DNA of 64,000 nt from Plantago major (lineage: Eukaryota; Streptophyta; Magnoliopsida; Lamiales; Plantaginaceae): positions 51,115,401 to 51,179,400 of the forward strand of contig CM048844.1 of NCBI GenBank assembly GCA_026545765.1. Direction: 5' to 3'. Within the stretch, counting starts at the first letter, position 1; each line of letters starts with the position of its first letter. A program made the translations under genes and the position numbers. Positions 1 to 9,942 of the stretch are shown here, piece after piece. The notes under the pieces were generated by a model. It did not search any database and was not told the DNA's origin. It saw only the letters and a program-made list of their open reading frames with translations.

Positions 1-8
1 AGAGATGG

Positions 9-3000
9 ATGATGATGCATCTTCTGAACAAGAAGCATGAAGGGCAGGATACCCACTTCAGTTGGGGGAAGTACGCATTCAACAAATTCCTTGGACATAT
101 TGAGGAATTTGAGCCCAAGATCATCAATGGCTTTGCTGAGCCAAAGGCCAATATGCACTTTCGCCTCAGAATTTGTCACATTCTGGAAACAATGGGAATC
201 ACTCTCAGAGAAAGGCAGGAAATCCCAGTCCCCAACTCCCTCTTCAGACACGCCTATGAAGAAAAGGAGAGACTTGCTGCTGAGAAAGCACTCAGAGAGG
301 CAGAAGAAGAAGAAACTGCCCAGCAAGGTGATGAGGTTTCTGAGCCAGCTTCAGCTCAACCTCAAACTGCCAAGAGAAAAAGGACTCAACACAAAAGAGT
401 ACCTAAGCCCCAACAAAAGGAAATAGAGGCACAACCTTCTGGAGACAAGGTCTCAGAAAATGTTGTTCGCCCAGAAAGGCGGTTCCAGAAAGCACCAAAG
501 ATTCTGAGCCAGGCAGCTCCAGAACTATCAAGGGATGACCGCAACATTATAGACGGGTCAGCTCCCAATCTGGACAGTGACTCTGAAGAAGATGAACAAA
601 TCCTAGAGGCACTCAACAGGTCCAAGATAGAAACACATGGAGGAGCATCTAGCTCAGCTCCTCAAGGTCAAAGGAACACTTCTGCCCAGCAGGAAAAAGA
701 AGGCCTGGGAGAAGAAGATAGAATGATGGAAGATGTCGCCATTGCTTCCACATTCACAATGCCAGCACTTAATGTTGCTGAAGAAAATCCTGTTTTAACA
801 CAGGTTCCTCAACCTTCTGAGAGAGCCCAACTCTCAGAAAGGGATCAAACTGAGATGGAGACTCAGAATGATACTGCAGAGGAGACCAACGATGAGCACA
901 GAGAGACTGTGGAATCACCTCAAGTCCAATAGACCAATGATCAGCCTGACCCTATTCAGGTAGCAAAAGTAGTTTGTATCTAACTTGTCAACATTAAAAT
1001 GTTAACTTGTTACTCATAAGTTTCATTTGTTACAGGCCAACATGGAGACACACTTTCAGGGGGAAGTTAATTTGTCCACCCCTCTGAATGAAGAAGAGGT
1101 TACTCCAACCTCAGAACATCAAGAAGAGCCTGTCCCACAGGTAGTAAAGTTATCTTTGAACAAGAAATAACTAACTAAAAATGCTCTTATCTTATGTTCT
1201 AATATTCTTAATGTCTCTTCTTAGGCTCCAACTGAGGAAGTAGTGGTGGTGGAACCAACACCCCAAAACCAAGAGATTCCAGAGGCTGAAAAGCTCTCTG
1301 AGGAAGTATTTACTGAGCCTGAGAAGGTAAGTACGTAATCAGTAATAGTCTCCTTCAAGAATGCTCTGGAAAACCCACTACTAAATCTTTTATGTTTGTT
1401 CTTACAGGCTCAGTCAGAAGAACACTTGGAAGGAGAGACTGTGGTCTTATCTCCTCCAAAAGAAACTGGCAATGCTGAAGAAGCAGAGTCTGCAGAAAAG
1501 GTTCCAGAAACCCCCAAGGTTTCTGAGAAAGATGCCACTGAGCTTCCTCACTTGGAAGTTCTAGCAGAAAGAAAGGTTGATGAGGATCAGACTTCTCCTC
1601 ATAACAAGGTATCTGAGGCCTCTGTGCCCAAGCAAGCAGAAGTACAAGATAATGAGCCTAGTGTTTCTACACAGGTATGCTCAGAAAGCCTATTTTCGCT
1701 TACAAATACTAACTCAAGTGGTTTGAGCAAAACTAACTTGAACACTTTCTTTCAGGTCAAAGTCTAGTGCCAGTTGATTTACTCAAGGCCTTCCAGAAGC
1801 ACACATTAAAGAAACATCTCAAGTGCTTCAGACAATGGCAGAAACTCAGAAAGGCTGACCTTTCTGAAATAGCCAGAGTAATCGACGTCCCAAAGAAGAG
1901 AGCAATCGCCTTCAATCTGGAGGATCACATCCATGCATTGTTCCCAACAGAGTCGATCAACAAGACATAATTGAAGAAATATCAGCCGATGAGTTCAGGA
2001 TTGAACAACTCAGACATAAGTTGGAAGAAGAGAAGAGAATCAACTTAGAGTGCCAAGCACAAGTTGATGAGAAGGAAGCCAAGATTCAAAAGCTCAGAGA
2101 GGCTAATGCTAAAGAATTGGCCCTTCTGGATGAGCAAAGAAGTTTGGCAAGAACGATCAGCATTACCGCAGCTGAAATTGATGCCATGCGTACTGTTGAT
2201 GAAGAAGCACAAGATGCTGAGGCTGCATCAGAAAGACCTTCTACATCTTCTCAGAAGGCCAGCACACTTGATAGAAAACAGAAAAAGATTGTCAATCTGC
2301 AAACAATCCAAGAAAAGGATTATGACAGTGATGTTGAAGAAAACCGAAACTTGATCACCCCAGAAGAAGATGAGAGACTTATCACTAAGGAAAAGTTAGC
2401 CCTTCTGGCTCCTCAATTATTTTCTGCTCCAGGTGCATCAAGAAGTGATGAGCACAGGTCTAGAACAAGTGTTTTCTTGGAACTAAGAGACAGACTTGTT
2501 GCTCAAGACACTCAAGTCCTACAGTCAGTCCCAGAAGAGATGAAAGATCTGGCTGCCGCATTGCTAAACAGAGCAACCAGCATAGCCCTCTCTCAGAAAG
2601 ATCTAGCTTTGATCAGGGAAGATGACTACAAAAATGCCAACCTAGCACTAACAGAAGCCATCCATGCTACTCAACAAGCAGATGTTATTCTAAGGCCTCT
2701 TGAAGAGCTCAACAGAAAAGAGCAAGAATTGGTTAGGCAAAACAAGGACTTGAAGAAAGAAATCCAAGAACTGGTCAGGGTACACAACAACCTCCAGAAA
2801 AACTTTGAATCACTCTCTGAAGCTTATGCTATCATGAGTCAGTCATTCATGACTAGGGCGAAGAAGAGATGCCTCAGAAAGGCAGAGGAAGAAAAAGAAA
2901 ACAATCAATTCCTCCCTCCTCAAGTCAACAAGTCATCAAGGACACTGGAAATGCCCCTGCTGAAGAAGTTGTTCCAGATCAACCAGCCAGAAAGCTGAGA

Positions 3001-4018
3001 AGTATGGTTACTAGGGGAATCAAGTCCCTTAGGATCTCAGATGGGAACAACCAGAATAATCCTGAAAAAGGAGAAGACCAAGAAGAAGGAGAGGTAAGAG
3101 ATCAAGAAAGCTGCAAGCCTTACAACTGGAACCACAATGATGATGAGGATGAATCTGATACAGATGAGCATCCAATCCACAAGAGAAGAAGGCAAGCAAG
3201 CACCTCACAACCTCCTCTGGCAGCATGGCCTTTGGCAGCCAGAACTCCTTCTGGAAATACCAAGTCAATACAAGGAACATCCACCCGCACAGCCCCAAGG
3301 CAGGAAGAAAGGGTTAGAGGATCTCCTGACAGAAGGCCACCTAATAGAAAGGCAAGAAGGGATTCCCAGTTTGGCTGAGTAAACAGAGAAACTCATCAAG
3401 AAAGGCCAACTGATGCCCACATTGAGTATGTAATGAAGAGTCTTCATATAGGTGCATTCTGAACAAGAGAGGGTATTGGATTCTGGAACTACAACATCTA
3501 CTTGTCAATGATAAGTTTCCAACTCCCATCCTGAACCAGATCCTGAAATGGAGAGAAGGCAAGCCAGAATTGCTAAAATCTGAGCACCTTCATGCCTGGC
3601 TAAACTTTGAAGTAGAAAAGAGGAATAAAGCCAGAGAGATGGATCTTTCTTTTGCCTGTCCTTACCCAAAGCCTGATGATGTACACAAGGTAAGAAAACT
3701 GGATGGTAGCTACAACAGGAAGAACAAACAAGGTGTTTCAACCTATGAGTCATTCTATATGACATTGGATGAATACCTAGATGATATACACTATCTGGAA
3801 GAAATATACAAGTATTTCAACCTATCTCAGCTGCATATAGACCACTCCTGGGTCTGGGGAAAGTACTTCTGTGTCAAACACTTTATGCAGAAGAATCACA
3901 AGCTTGGCAAGAGTTACCATGAAATATGTGACTTATCCAGAAAGACAGAGCTCTCTGTCAGAAGGATTCTTTATGACTATGTCCAAGAATGCAGAAAAGT
4001 GGATGATCATGTCAACTG
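9..4018 (+). pseudogene. 3' part of the E1 extra gene (Glu/Lys-rich, coiled-coil, intron-bearing)
   Basis: I do not recognise this product as a known enzyme or envelope protein. The first visible part resembles the E3 and E5 copies around a WGKYAF...FEPKI segment. It passes into Glu/Ser/Pro/Lys-rich low complexity, then a run of short exon-like blocks (933-1756), a helical region (about 1770-2900) rich in Glu, Lys, Gln and Leu that should form coiled coil, an acidic/basic stretch, and a more globular C-terminal domain (about 3440-4018) with aromatic residues shared with E3 and E5. No signal peptide or membrane span was seen. Basic clusters (KRKR type) hint at a nuclear protein. It is a broken fossil copy. 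Confidence 0.7.
933..1760 (+). other. Mini-exon/intron-like section of the E1 extra gene
   Basis: Four spacers of roughly 75-85 bases each begin with GT after CAG or AAG and end in a pyrimidine-rich run and AG. The coding-like blocks between them are Glu/Ser/Pro-rich and start with a G-initial codon. The same arrangement, with five spacers, is present in E3 and E5, which makes chance unlikely. Splicing itself is inferred, not shown. Confidence 0.65.
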
Positions 4019-4437
4019 ATCCAGAAAGGGTGCTGAAGAACTTGAGGTATCTGAACCCAAGTTGCATTTCTGAAGACTTGAAGACTAGTAACATTAGAAT
4101 ACTCTCTTGGAGCTTAGATTCTCTTTTGTTCTAATTTACTTAGTATGTTTTGTTACTTTTTGTAATCTTGCTGATTATTTCTGAAATTTCTCTATCTGTA
4201 CAAGTTGCATCTTATTCTATAAATTGTACCTATCTGAAGATCATACTCTCAAATACATTCTAATAGATGACAACTTATCAGCAAAGATCACTTCTTGTGA
4301 TTTGGTTGATGTTTACTTTCTGCACTTAATTCAACTAAAATTGAATATCATTTGAAATGATTAACTGGTGGATTGTTTTCTCTTCCAGGATTACAAATTT
4401 GTAATAGGACTTAAAAGATAGTCATCGATGAATGATC

Positions 4438-4452
4438 AAAAAGGGGGAAATT
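4438..4452 (+). other. Polypurine tract of E1
   Basis: An AAAAAGGGGGAAATT-type tract lies directly before the LTR, where plus-strand DNA synthesis is primed in this class. The same tract occurs before the E3 and E5 3' LTRs. Confidence 0.85.
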
Positions 4453-5875
4453 TGTTAGGAATATCTGTTAGTGTTTTGTTCACTCATCACATGTTCTTAT
4501 CTTAGCCAGAAAGGTGATTAAGTACTCTTGGTTCACTTGAGCATTGTAAAAGAGGAAATCACTGAGTATGATTAGTCTAATAAATCTTGTATTAGGATTA
4601 TAGGTCTCTGAGTGTAATTTTTATTTTCAGAAGACCATGAAGATCAATCCTAGCAATGGAGCTTTTCTGAAGATTAGAAGATTGAAGATTGCACAAGATT
4701 TATGAAGACATCAAGGTTTAGTCTAACTCAGAAAGACTATGTCCTTAATCCTTTCTTAAGTGTATTTACTTACTTTTGAAATATGATTCTGGACATATGA
4801 CATCATGAGTATGGAGCATGCAAGCCATAAAAAAGGCTCATGTATCCGTTGAAGACTACAGGACAAGAAATAGTAAAAGTGCATTAATTGCATCGGCAGA
4901 AAAACTCCGATCTCTCCGCACCCCTCTCGAGACATGAGACAAGGACTTAGTACTCATTTTTCAAGATAGTATATGGAAAAAATTTGAATTGTGTCTAACG
5001 GATATCATTCCAACAGCTCTCAAATTCATCTATATATATCACATACTTAGATACTGAGAAATACACCTTAGAACGCTCTATCTTGCAAACTTACCATCAA
5101 GCAAAGTATTTTCTCAAGCACTCTACTATGCTTTCTGAAAGCTTTCTGTTGCTCGAAGAATCACTAGTAGTTCTAAGTTGTCCTTAACCTTAACAAGAGA
5201 TTGTTATTCGTGAAAGAGTTGAACTATCAGATACCCTTTCTGAAGCTCATTCTCCAGAATGGACATCAATTACTTGGGTCAGTAAAGAGCAGACTGCCAT
5301 CCACTGAACAAGTGTATTAAGTAGTCTTGTTCTATTAGGCTCTCTGAAAACATAACTGAAAAGTTATACGAGAAGCCTCTCTGACAAACCTTATAACCAA
5401 CACCATCAAGGCGTGGAGTAGAGGAAGTACTTGATTTGGGAAATCAAGGAATAACTCCAATGTTATCTGAGTAGAGGAAGTACTTAGCTCTAGGAGCTGG
5501 GGAATAACTCAGGGGGAACATTTGGTTGGGAACCATTTGTTTAGGAATCTTAGAATAGGATTATTGTAAGGTGAACTCAATTATCTGTTAGTGAATTCTA
5601 GGTCTCAGAAAGACCGAAGTGGATTAGTTGGAGGATTACGCCACCTCCAGATACCACTATACTTGCTGTGTCATTTACCTTTCTGTATTTACATTTCAGC
5701 AAAGCACACACACATACTTATTGTTTCTGCACTTACCTATCTTAAAGTCTTCCGCGCTCTAAATTTAAGTATCAGAAACCCCCAGGTTTCTGAGAAACTG
5801 TGTTTATCGACAAAAGTTTCAAAAGACTATTCAACCCCCCTCTAGTCTTTTACTTTGCGGTTATCTGGACCAACA
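4453..5875 (+). repeat. 3' LTR of E1
   Basis: It starts TGTTAGGAATATC and ends GGACCAACA, the same ends as the other Copia LTRs here. A TATA-like run is at 5031-5039, and the transcribed part downstream holds the hairpin array at 5415-5512 and two smaller hairpins (5606-5620 and 5629-5649). The LTR is followed directly by LINE coding sequence. Confidence 0.9.
5415..5512 (+). promoter_or_regulatory. Hairpin array in the E1 LTR (two units)
   Basis: Two tandem units each have an outer stem (GGAGT/ACTCC, then CTGAGT/ACTCAG), a constant GGAAGTACTT ... GGAATA internal loop and an inner stem (CTTGATTT/AAATCAAG, then AGCTC/GAGCT). Both strands of each stem change together between units. It lies downstream of the TATA-like run, so it should be in the transcript. 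Confidence 0.65.
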
Positions 5876-7208
5876 ATTTCTTTTTGGTGTGATGAATGGT
5901 CCTCTCTTGGGGTTATTGGCAACCTGGTCTTGGACAGAAATGCTGGCATGGGGCTTGTTTGTGTCTTTAGAACTCCCCTTGGTCGGGATTGGGAAAAAAT
6001 AGAAGCAAATCTCTCTCCCATCTTGGCTTCTAAGTTAGATGATATTCATTTCTCTCCCAATGTACCTGATGCCCCTATTTGGAAAGCCTCCTCAAATGGT
6101 TGTTTCTCTACCAGTTCTGCCTGGTCTATTATTAGACACAAAAAGAGACTAGTTAACCTCAATCTGATTTCCTGGCACAAAAGGATCCCTACAACCATCT
6201 CTACCTTCTAGTGGAAAGTTTTAAGAGGATGGCTTCCTGTTTAAGCAACCCTTAAAACTAATGGGATCAATCTGGCTTCAAAGTGTCAATATTGTAACAA
6301 AGAAGAAACTCTCACCCATGTTCTTATGGAGAATGGAGAAGCTACCAAAGTCTGGCAGTGGTTTGGCAGGATTTTCAATGTTTCTAACCCTGATGATCAG
6401 ACAATTTTGGATAGGTTCAAAGCTTGGATCATCTCCTCTGATACTGTAAAAAAAGGTCATATTAGAGTCTTTATTCCTATGGCAATCTGCTGGTTCCTAT
6501 GGCTTGCAAGGAATAAGGCTAAATATGATTCTTTGAACATCAAGGCTGAAAGTATCATTTTGAGGATAATGAATCTTATCTATCTTAACGACAAAGCAGC
6601 TCCTTATGATAGAACCAATTGGCAAGGGGATCTCAAAGTAGCTGCACTTTAGCAGATTATTTTGCCCCATCCCCCTCTCAAAAGGGTAAGAACCGTCTAT
6701 TGGGACCCACCTCCAAATGGTTTTGTTAAACTCAACACAGATGGGGCTTTCATGCCTACATCTTCCCAAGCAGCTTGTGGTGGCATTTTTAGAGATGAAA
6801 ATGGTAGAATTCTGGGAGCTTTTCAGGATTACCTTGGCACTGCCTCTATTCTTGTGGCTGAACTTATGTGAATTTGTAAAGGGATCACTATCTGTTTGGA
6901 CTATGACTGGACTGATGTGTTAGTAGAATCAGATTCCCTAATTGCTATTAACTTGGTAAACAACAATGCCTTGGTTTCTAACTGGAAAGTGTGCTATCCT
7001 GAATAAAATACAAGATTTAAAGAGCTCTGCCAACATTCATTTCACCCACCTCTTTAGAGAAGGAAACATGTCAGCTGATTGGCTAGCTTCTAATGCCCTT
7101 TCTTTGCAGAGATCATCTTCTTTACTCCCTCCTGAGCGTCCCATACCTCTCAGAAAAATTGCACACCTAGACAAAGCCCACACTCCCTATCTCAGAAAAT
7201 GTTCCTGA
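5876..7208 (+). pseudogene. LINE ORF2 C-terminus: RT zinc-binding region and RNase H
   Basis: The first part (5876-6660) reads as the zf-RVT region that follows LINE reverse transcriptase: FWCDEW, a DAPIWKASSNG block, WKVLRGWLPV, then a CQYCNKEET zinc-finger-like motif and CWFLWLARNKAKYD. The second (about 6700-7110) is RNase H, with the four acidic positions recognisable: LNTDGAF, LVAEL, VESDS and SADWLA. Several in-frame stops (for example near 6209, 6241 and 6650) and frame changes near 6870 and 6990 break it, so no protein is made. In the intact family this domain acts with reverse transcriptase during target-primed insertion. Similar domains in plant proteins are nearly always LINE relics. 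Confidence 0.8.
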
Positions 7209-7367
7209 TCCCAGCCTTTACCTTGTTACCTTCTCTTTATCCCCCAAGCAAGATTTAGGCATACTCCTCTTCCTTTTCTCTGTACTGCTTCCTTTTGGAT
7301 TGACATCTTAACTCTTACCATGATTTCCTTGGTTCCCTTTATATCTGCCTTACTTTATTTTTATTGC

Positions 7368-7532
7368 TTTGAAAAAAAAGTAGGAAAAAAAGAAAAAGAA
7401 AAGTCTACTGTAAAAAAAAAAAAGAAAGGAAAGACAGAAAAAAACAGAATTTAGAATTTTGGTTGCAAAAAAAGAATAGACACTAAAAAAAGAAGAAAAA
7501 AAATTAAAAGAAAAAAAGAAAGAAAAGATTTT
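7368..7532 (+). repeat. A-rich tract after the LINE
   Basis: About 165 bases are dominated by runs of A broken by G and short mixed pieces. It fits a degenerate LINE poly(A) tail, possibly extended by slippage. Confidence 0.55.
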
Positions 7533-7637
7533 ACCTGGTTGTTCTGGACCCTCTACCTATTTTCCTCTCCTTAAGGAAGTTACTTGGGCTCTTCTACGGT
7601 CAGGCACCCCTGCCTGGCAACAGGCAATTGAATATAC

Positions 7638-7662
7638 ACCATTAGATCTTTGATCTAACGGT
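7638..7662. repeat. Short palindrome, 11-bp arms
   Basis: Arms ACCATTAGATC and GATCTAACGGT pair at 10 of 11 positions around a TTT loop. Motifs like this occur in plant repeats; the function here is unknown. Confidence 0.6.
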
Positions 7663-7945
7663 CCATATCAAATCGCCTTTGGCGACAAGGCGATCGCCCT
7701 ATCGCCTTTTGGTGACAATACAATCGCCTTTCGCCTTATGAATATTTAAAAATAAAAAAAATTACAAATATTAAGCAAAATACCAAATTTGCCCTAAAAA
7801 ATTAAAATAAGATATAATTATCTATTTTTTATTTCACATAATTATTATTATTTTTTATTCACAAAATTATTATTATTATTTTATTATTATTATTAATGTT
7901 ATTTAATTATTCCAAAATTTAATTGAAAACCTAACATATAGCTAA

Positions 7946-7998
7946 GGATCGAACCATGGTCATGACTCCGATCAGCAAGTTAATCTACCACTCGGCCA
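7946..7998 (-). repeat. tRNA-like fragment, possible SINE head
   Basis: On the minus strand a TGGCCGAGTGGT box (A-box-like, 7987-7998) is followed by GGTTCGATCC (B-box, 7946-7955) at about the spacing of a type 2 or shortened tRNA promoter. No complete cloverleaf or CCA-proximal stem was seen, so a working tRNA gene is unlikely. A SINE or a degenerate tRNA copy fits best. Confidence 0.4.
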
Positions 7999-8424
7999 TG
8001 AATGATTTGTATCTAGATTTAGACTGTTATCTTATTGATTATAACAATTATTATCTTTTAATTTGGGCTTCGTTTTTTTTCCAAGGATGATCCGTTTTTA
8101 ACACCTGTGTTTTTCATGACTCGGCCATTGTATGGATTCAATTTCATATCCTAATAAAATTTGGTGGTATATTTGAAGTACTTAGTGCCTTTAAAATTTA
8201 AAATTTAAAATTTTTGAATTTTTATTTATTGACATTCAACTTTTTACATTTAAAAAAATTAAATAAATTACATAATTGAATATATATTATTTCATCAGTC
8301 CCGTATTAAGTTTTTCATTTATTTTTATTTTTACTTTTTCAATAGAAATTTCTCTATAAGTTAATCGTAATAATGTAGTATGATGATTATAAATACATAA
8401 AATATTTTTTAATTATGGTCTAAA

Positions 8425-9826
8425 TGTTAAGAATATATGTTTAGATTTTGAACAGTAACCCTAATGATTTATTTGAGCTCAGAAACGTAACTAGTACTCT
8501 TAATTCACTTGAACATTGTAAAAGAGGATGCTTACTGAGTATGTTAATCTAGCAAATCTTGTATAGGATATTAAGTCTCTGAGTGTAATTTTTATATTTT
8601 TGAAGAAGACTAAGAAGCAAACATCCAGCAGAAGGAAGCCTTTATTGAAGATCAGAAGACTGCACAAGATTGCTAAAGACAAAGGAGAAGTGTCTCCTCA
8701 GAAACCTTGGTTCAGATACCTTGAAGAAATTAAGTGTCTTTGAAAGATAAATATTTCAATAGGTCTCTGATGCATTTTAGGTCACTGAGAAAGGACTTGC
8801 AAAGCCTCAGAATGTTTGCATTGTTCCGTTGACACTACATGACAAAAGTTAGTACAGTGCATTAATTACGCAGACAGGGATGTCTGAGCAAAAGAGGAAA
8901 TCTCTATAAAGACACAAAGCTCATTGCCGTACTAACTTAAGATATGAATAGTTTGAATTTCATTGAGCCTAATGGAACGACAAGATTTCAACTATAAATA
9001 TCACCACTTACAATGCTTTAAAACACACCTTAGACTAAACATCACTTGCGATATATTTTCAAGCATACAAGACTTCATACCTACTTACTCTCTAGCTTAC
9101 TGTTGCGACTAAAGCTCTTGAATTCTAAGTAGCACGAAAGTTCTAAGTCCTTAACAAGAATTGCATATTGTGAAGGAGTTGAATGCAGAAGACATAGTTG
9201 CGACTCATATCTGTAATTCATTCTCTTGAACAACATCAAGACTTGGGTCAGTAAAGAACAACTTACCATACATTGAAAAGTGTATTAAGTGAGCTTGTTG
9301 CTACAGAGCACTCCTACATAACTGCATAAGTTATTAAGAGCCTGCTCACCTGACAAACTACCATAACCAACATCACATAGGCGTTGAGCATAGGAAGTAC
9401 TTAGTTTGAAACTAAGGAATAGCTCAAAGGATACTGAGTAGAGGAAGTACTTGGTTGGGAAACCCAGGGAACAACTCATGGGGAACACTTGATTGGGGAC
9501 CTAGTCTTAAAAGGATCAAGAGATAGGATTTTGTAAGGGGAACTCATCATCTTATCTTAGTGGATTCAAGTCCTGAGAAAGGGCGAGTGGATTAGTTGAG
9601 GGATTAGGCCACCCTCAGATACGACTATAAAGCTTTGTGCCATTTACTTACTGCACTTTATTTACTTCTTATTTATTGCTTGCTGAGTACTTACACACAT
9701 TATAGCTTGTTGAGCACGTGCACTTATCACAGAAGTCTTCCGCTCTCTGAACATAAGTATCAGATACCTTCACAGATATCTGAGAAACTGTTCTAGTCTA
9801 ATACTTTGTCGTTATCTGGACCAACA
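8425..9826 (+). repeat. 5' LTR of E2
   Basis: It starts TGTTAAGAATATATG and ends GGACCAACA. It has a TATA-like box at 8993-8999, a hairpin array at 9384-9478 and smaller hairpins at 9570-9584 and 9597-9617. At 1402 bp it is the shortest LTR of the set and, like E1, has two array units rather than three. Confidence 0.9.
9384..9478 (+). promoter_or_regulatory. Hairpin array in the E2 LTR (two units)
   Basis: Unit 1 has outer stem TTGAGC/GCTCAA and inner stem CTTAGTT/AACTAAG; unit 2 has outer stem TGAGT/ACTCA and inner GGTT/AACC. The constant GGAAGTACTT segment is present in both. Confidence 0.65.
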
Positions 9827-9828
9827 AG

Positions 9829-9840
9829 TGGTATCAGAGC
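9829..9840 (+). other. Primer binding site of E2
   Basis: TGGTATCAGAGC, complementary to the 3' end of plant initiator methionine tRNA, begins two bases after the LTR end. It is the standard primer site of plant Copia elements. Confidence 0.92.
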
Positions 9841-9942
9841 AGGAGGTTCTTTAACCTTCTACACTGAACCTAGATCCTAGATAAGTGCCCACTAACAGCT
9901 TACCACGTACACTTGCTTTGTTTGTTTAGTGTTTGCTGCAGA

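Larger units (their letters stand above)
1..5875 (+). mobile_element. E1: right part of a Sirevirus-like Ty1/Copia element
   Basis: The window opens inside this element. What is visible is the 3' part of the extra gene found after pol in this family, a polypurine tract and a full 3' LTR; gag, pol and the 5' LTR lie outside. The match to E3 and E5 further right is clear in the order of parts and in protein-level similarity, but E1 is more diverged and its LTR is shorter (1.42 kb against about 1.6 kb), so it is a separate subfamily. It is broken, with a few breaks in the visible part. It sits in a LINE, whose sequence starts directly after the LTR. A target duplication cannot be tested because the left end is absent. 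Confidence 0.88.
5876..7540 (+). mobile_element. 3' part of a plant L1-type LINE
   Basis: Coding remnants match the C-terminal end of plant LINE ORF2: a reverse-transcriptase zinc-binding region, then an RNase H domain, then a non-coding tail and an A-rich stretch. The 5' part lies left of the E1 insertion, outside the window. The order zinc-binding region then RNase H is typical of plant L1 elements. The 3' end is not sharp; it may be near 7380, where the A-rich tract begins, or near 7530, where it ends. No target duplication was found. Confidence 0.8.
7541..8424. other. Gene-free AT-rich spacer
   Basis: No coding signal is seen on either strand. The left part holds two palindromic pieces: a GATCTAA hairpin and a cluster of CGCCTT/AAGGCG and GGCGA/TCGCC repeats (7672-7738). 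The middle holds a tRNA-like piece on the minus strand, and the rest is AT-rich with short ATT runs. It lies between the LINE and the 5' LTR of E2. Confidence 0.6.

Noticed and set aside
5876-7208. A host RNase H-domain gene
   Set aside because: The zinc-binding region before it and the A-rich tail after it are those of plant LINEs, and several stops break it.
7946-7998. A functional tRNA gene
   Set aside because: The two boxes are present, but no acceptor stem or full cloverleaf could be drawn around them.
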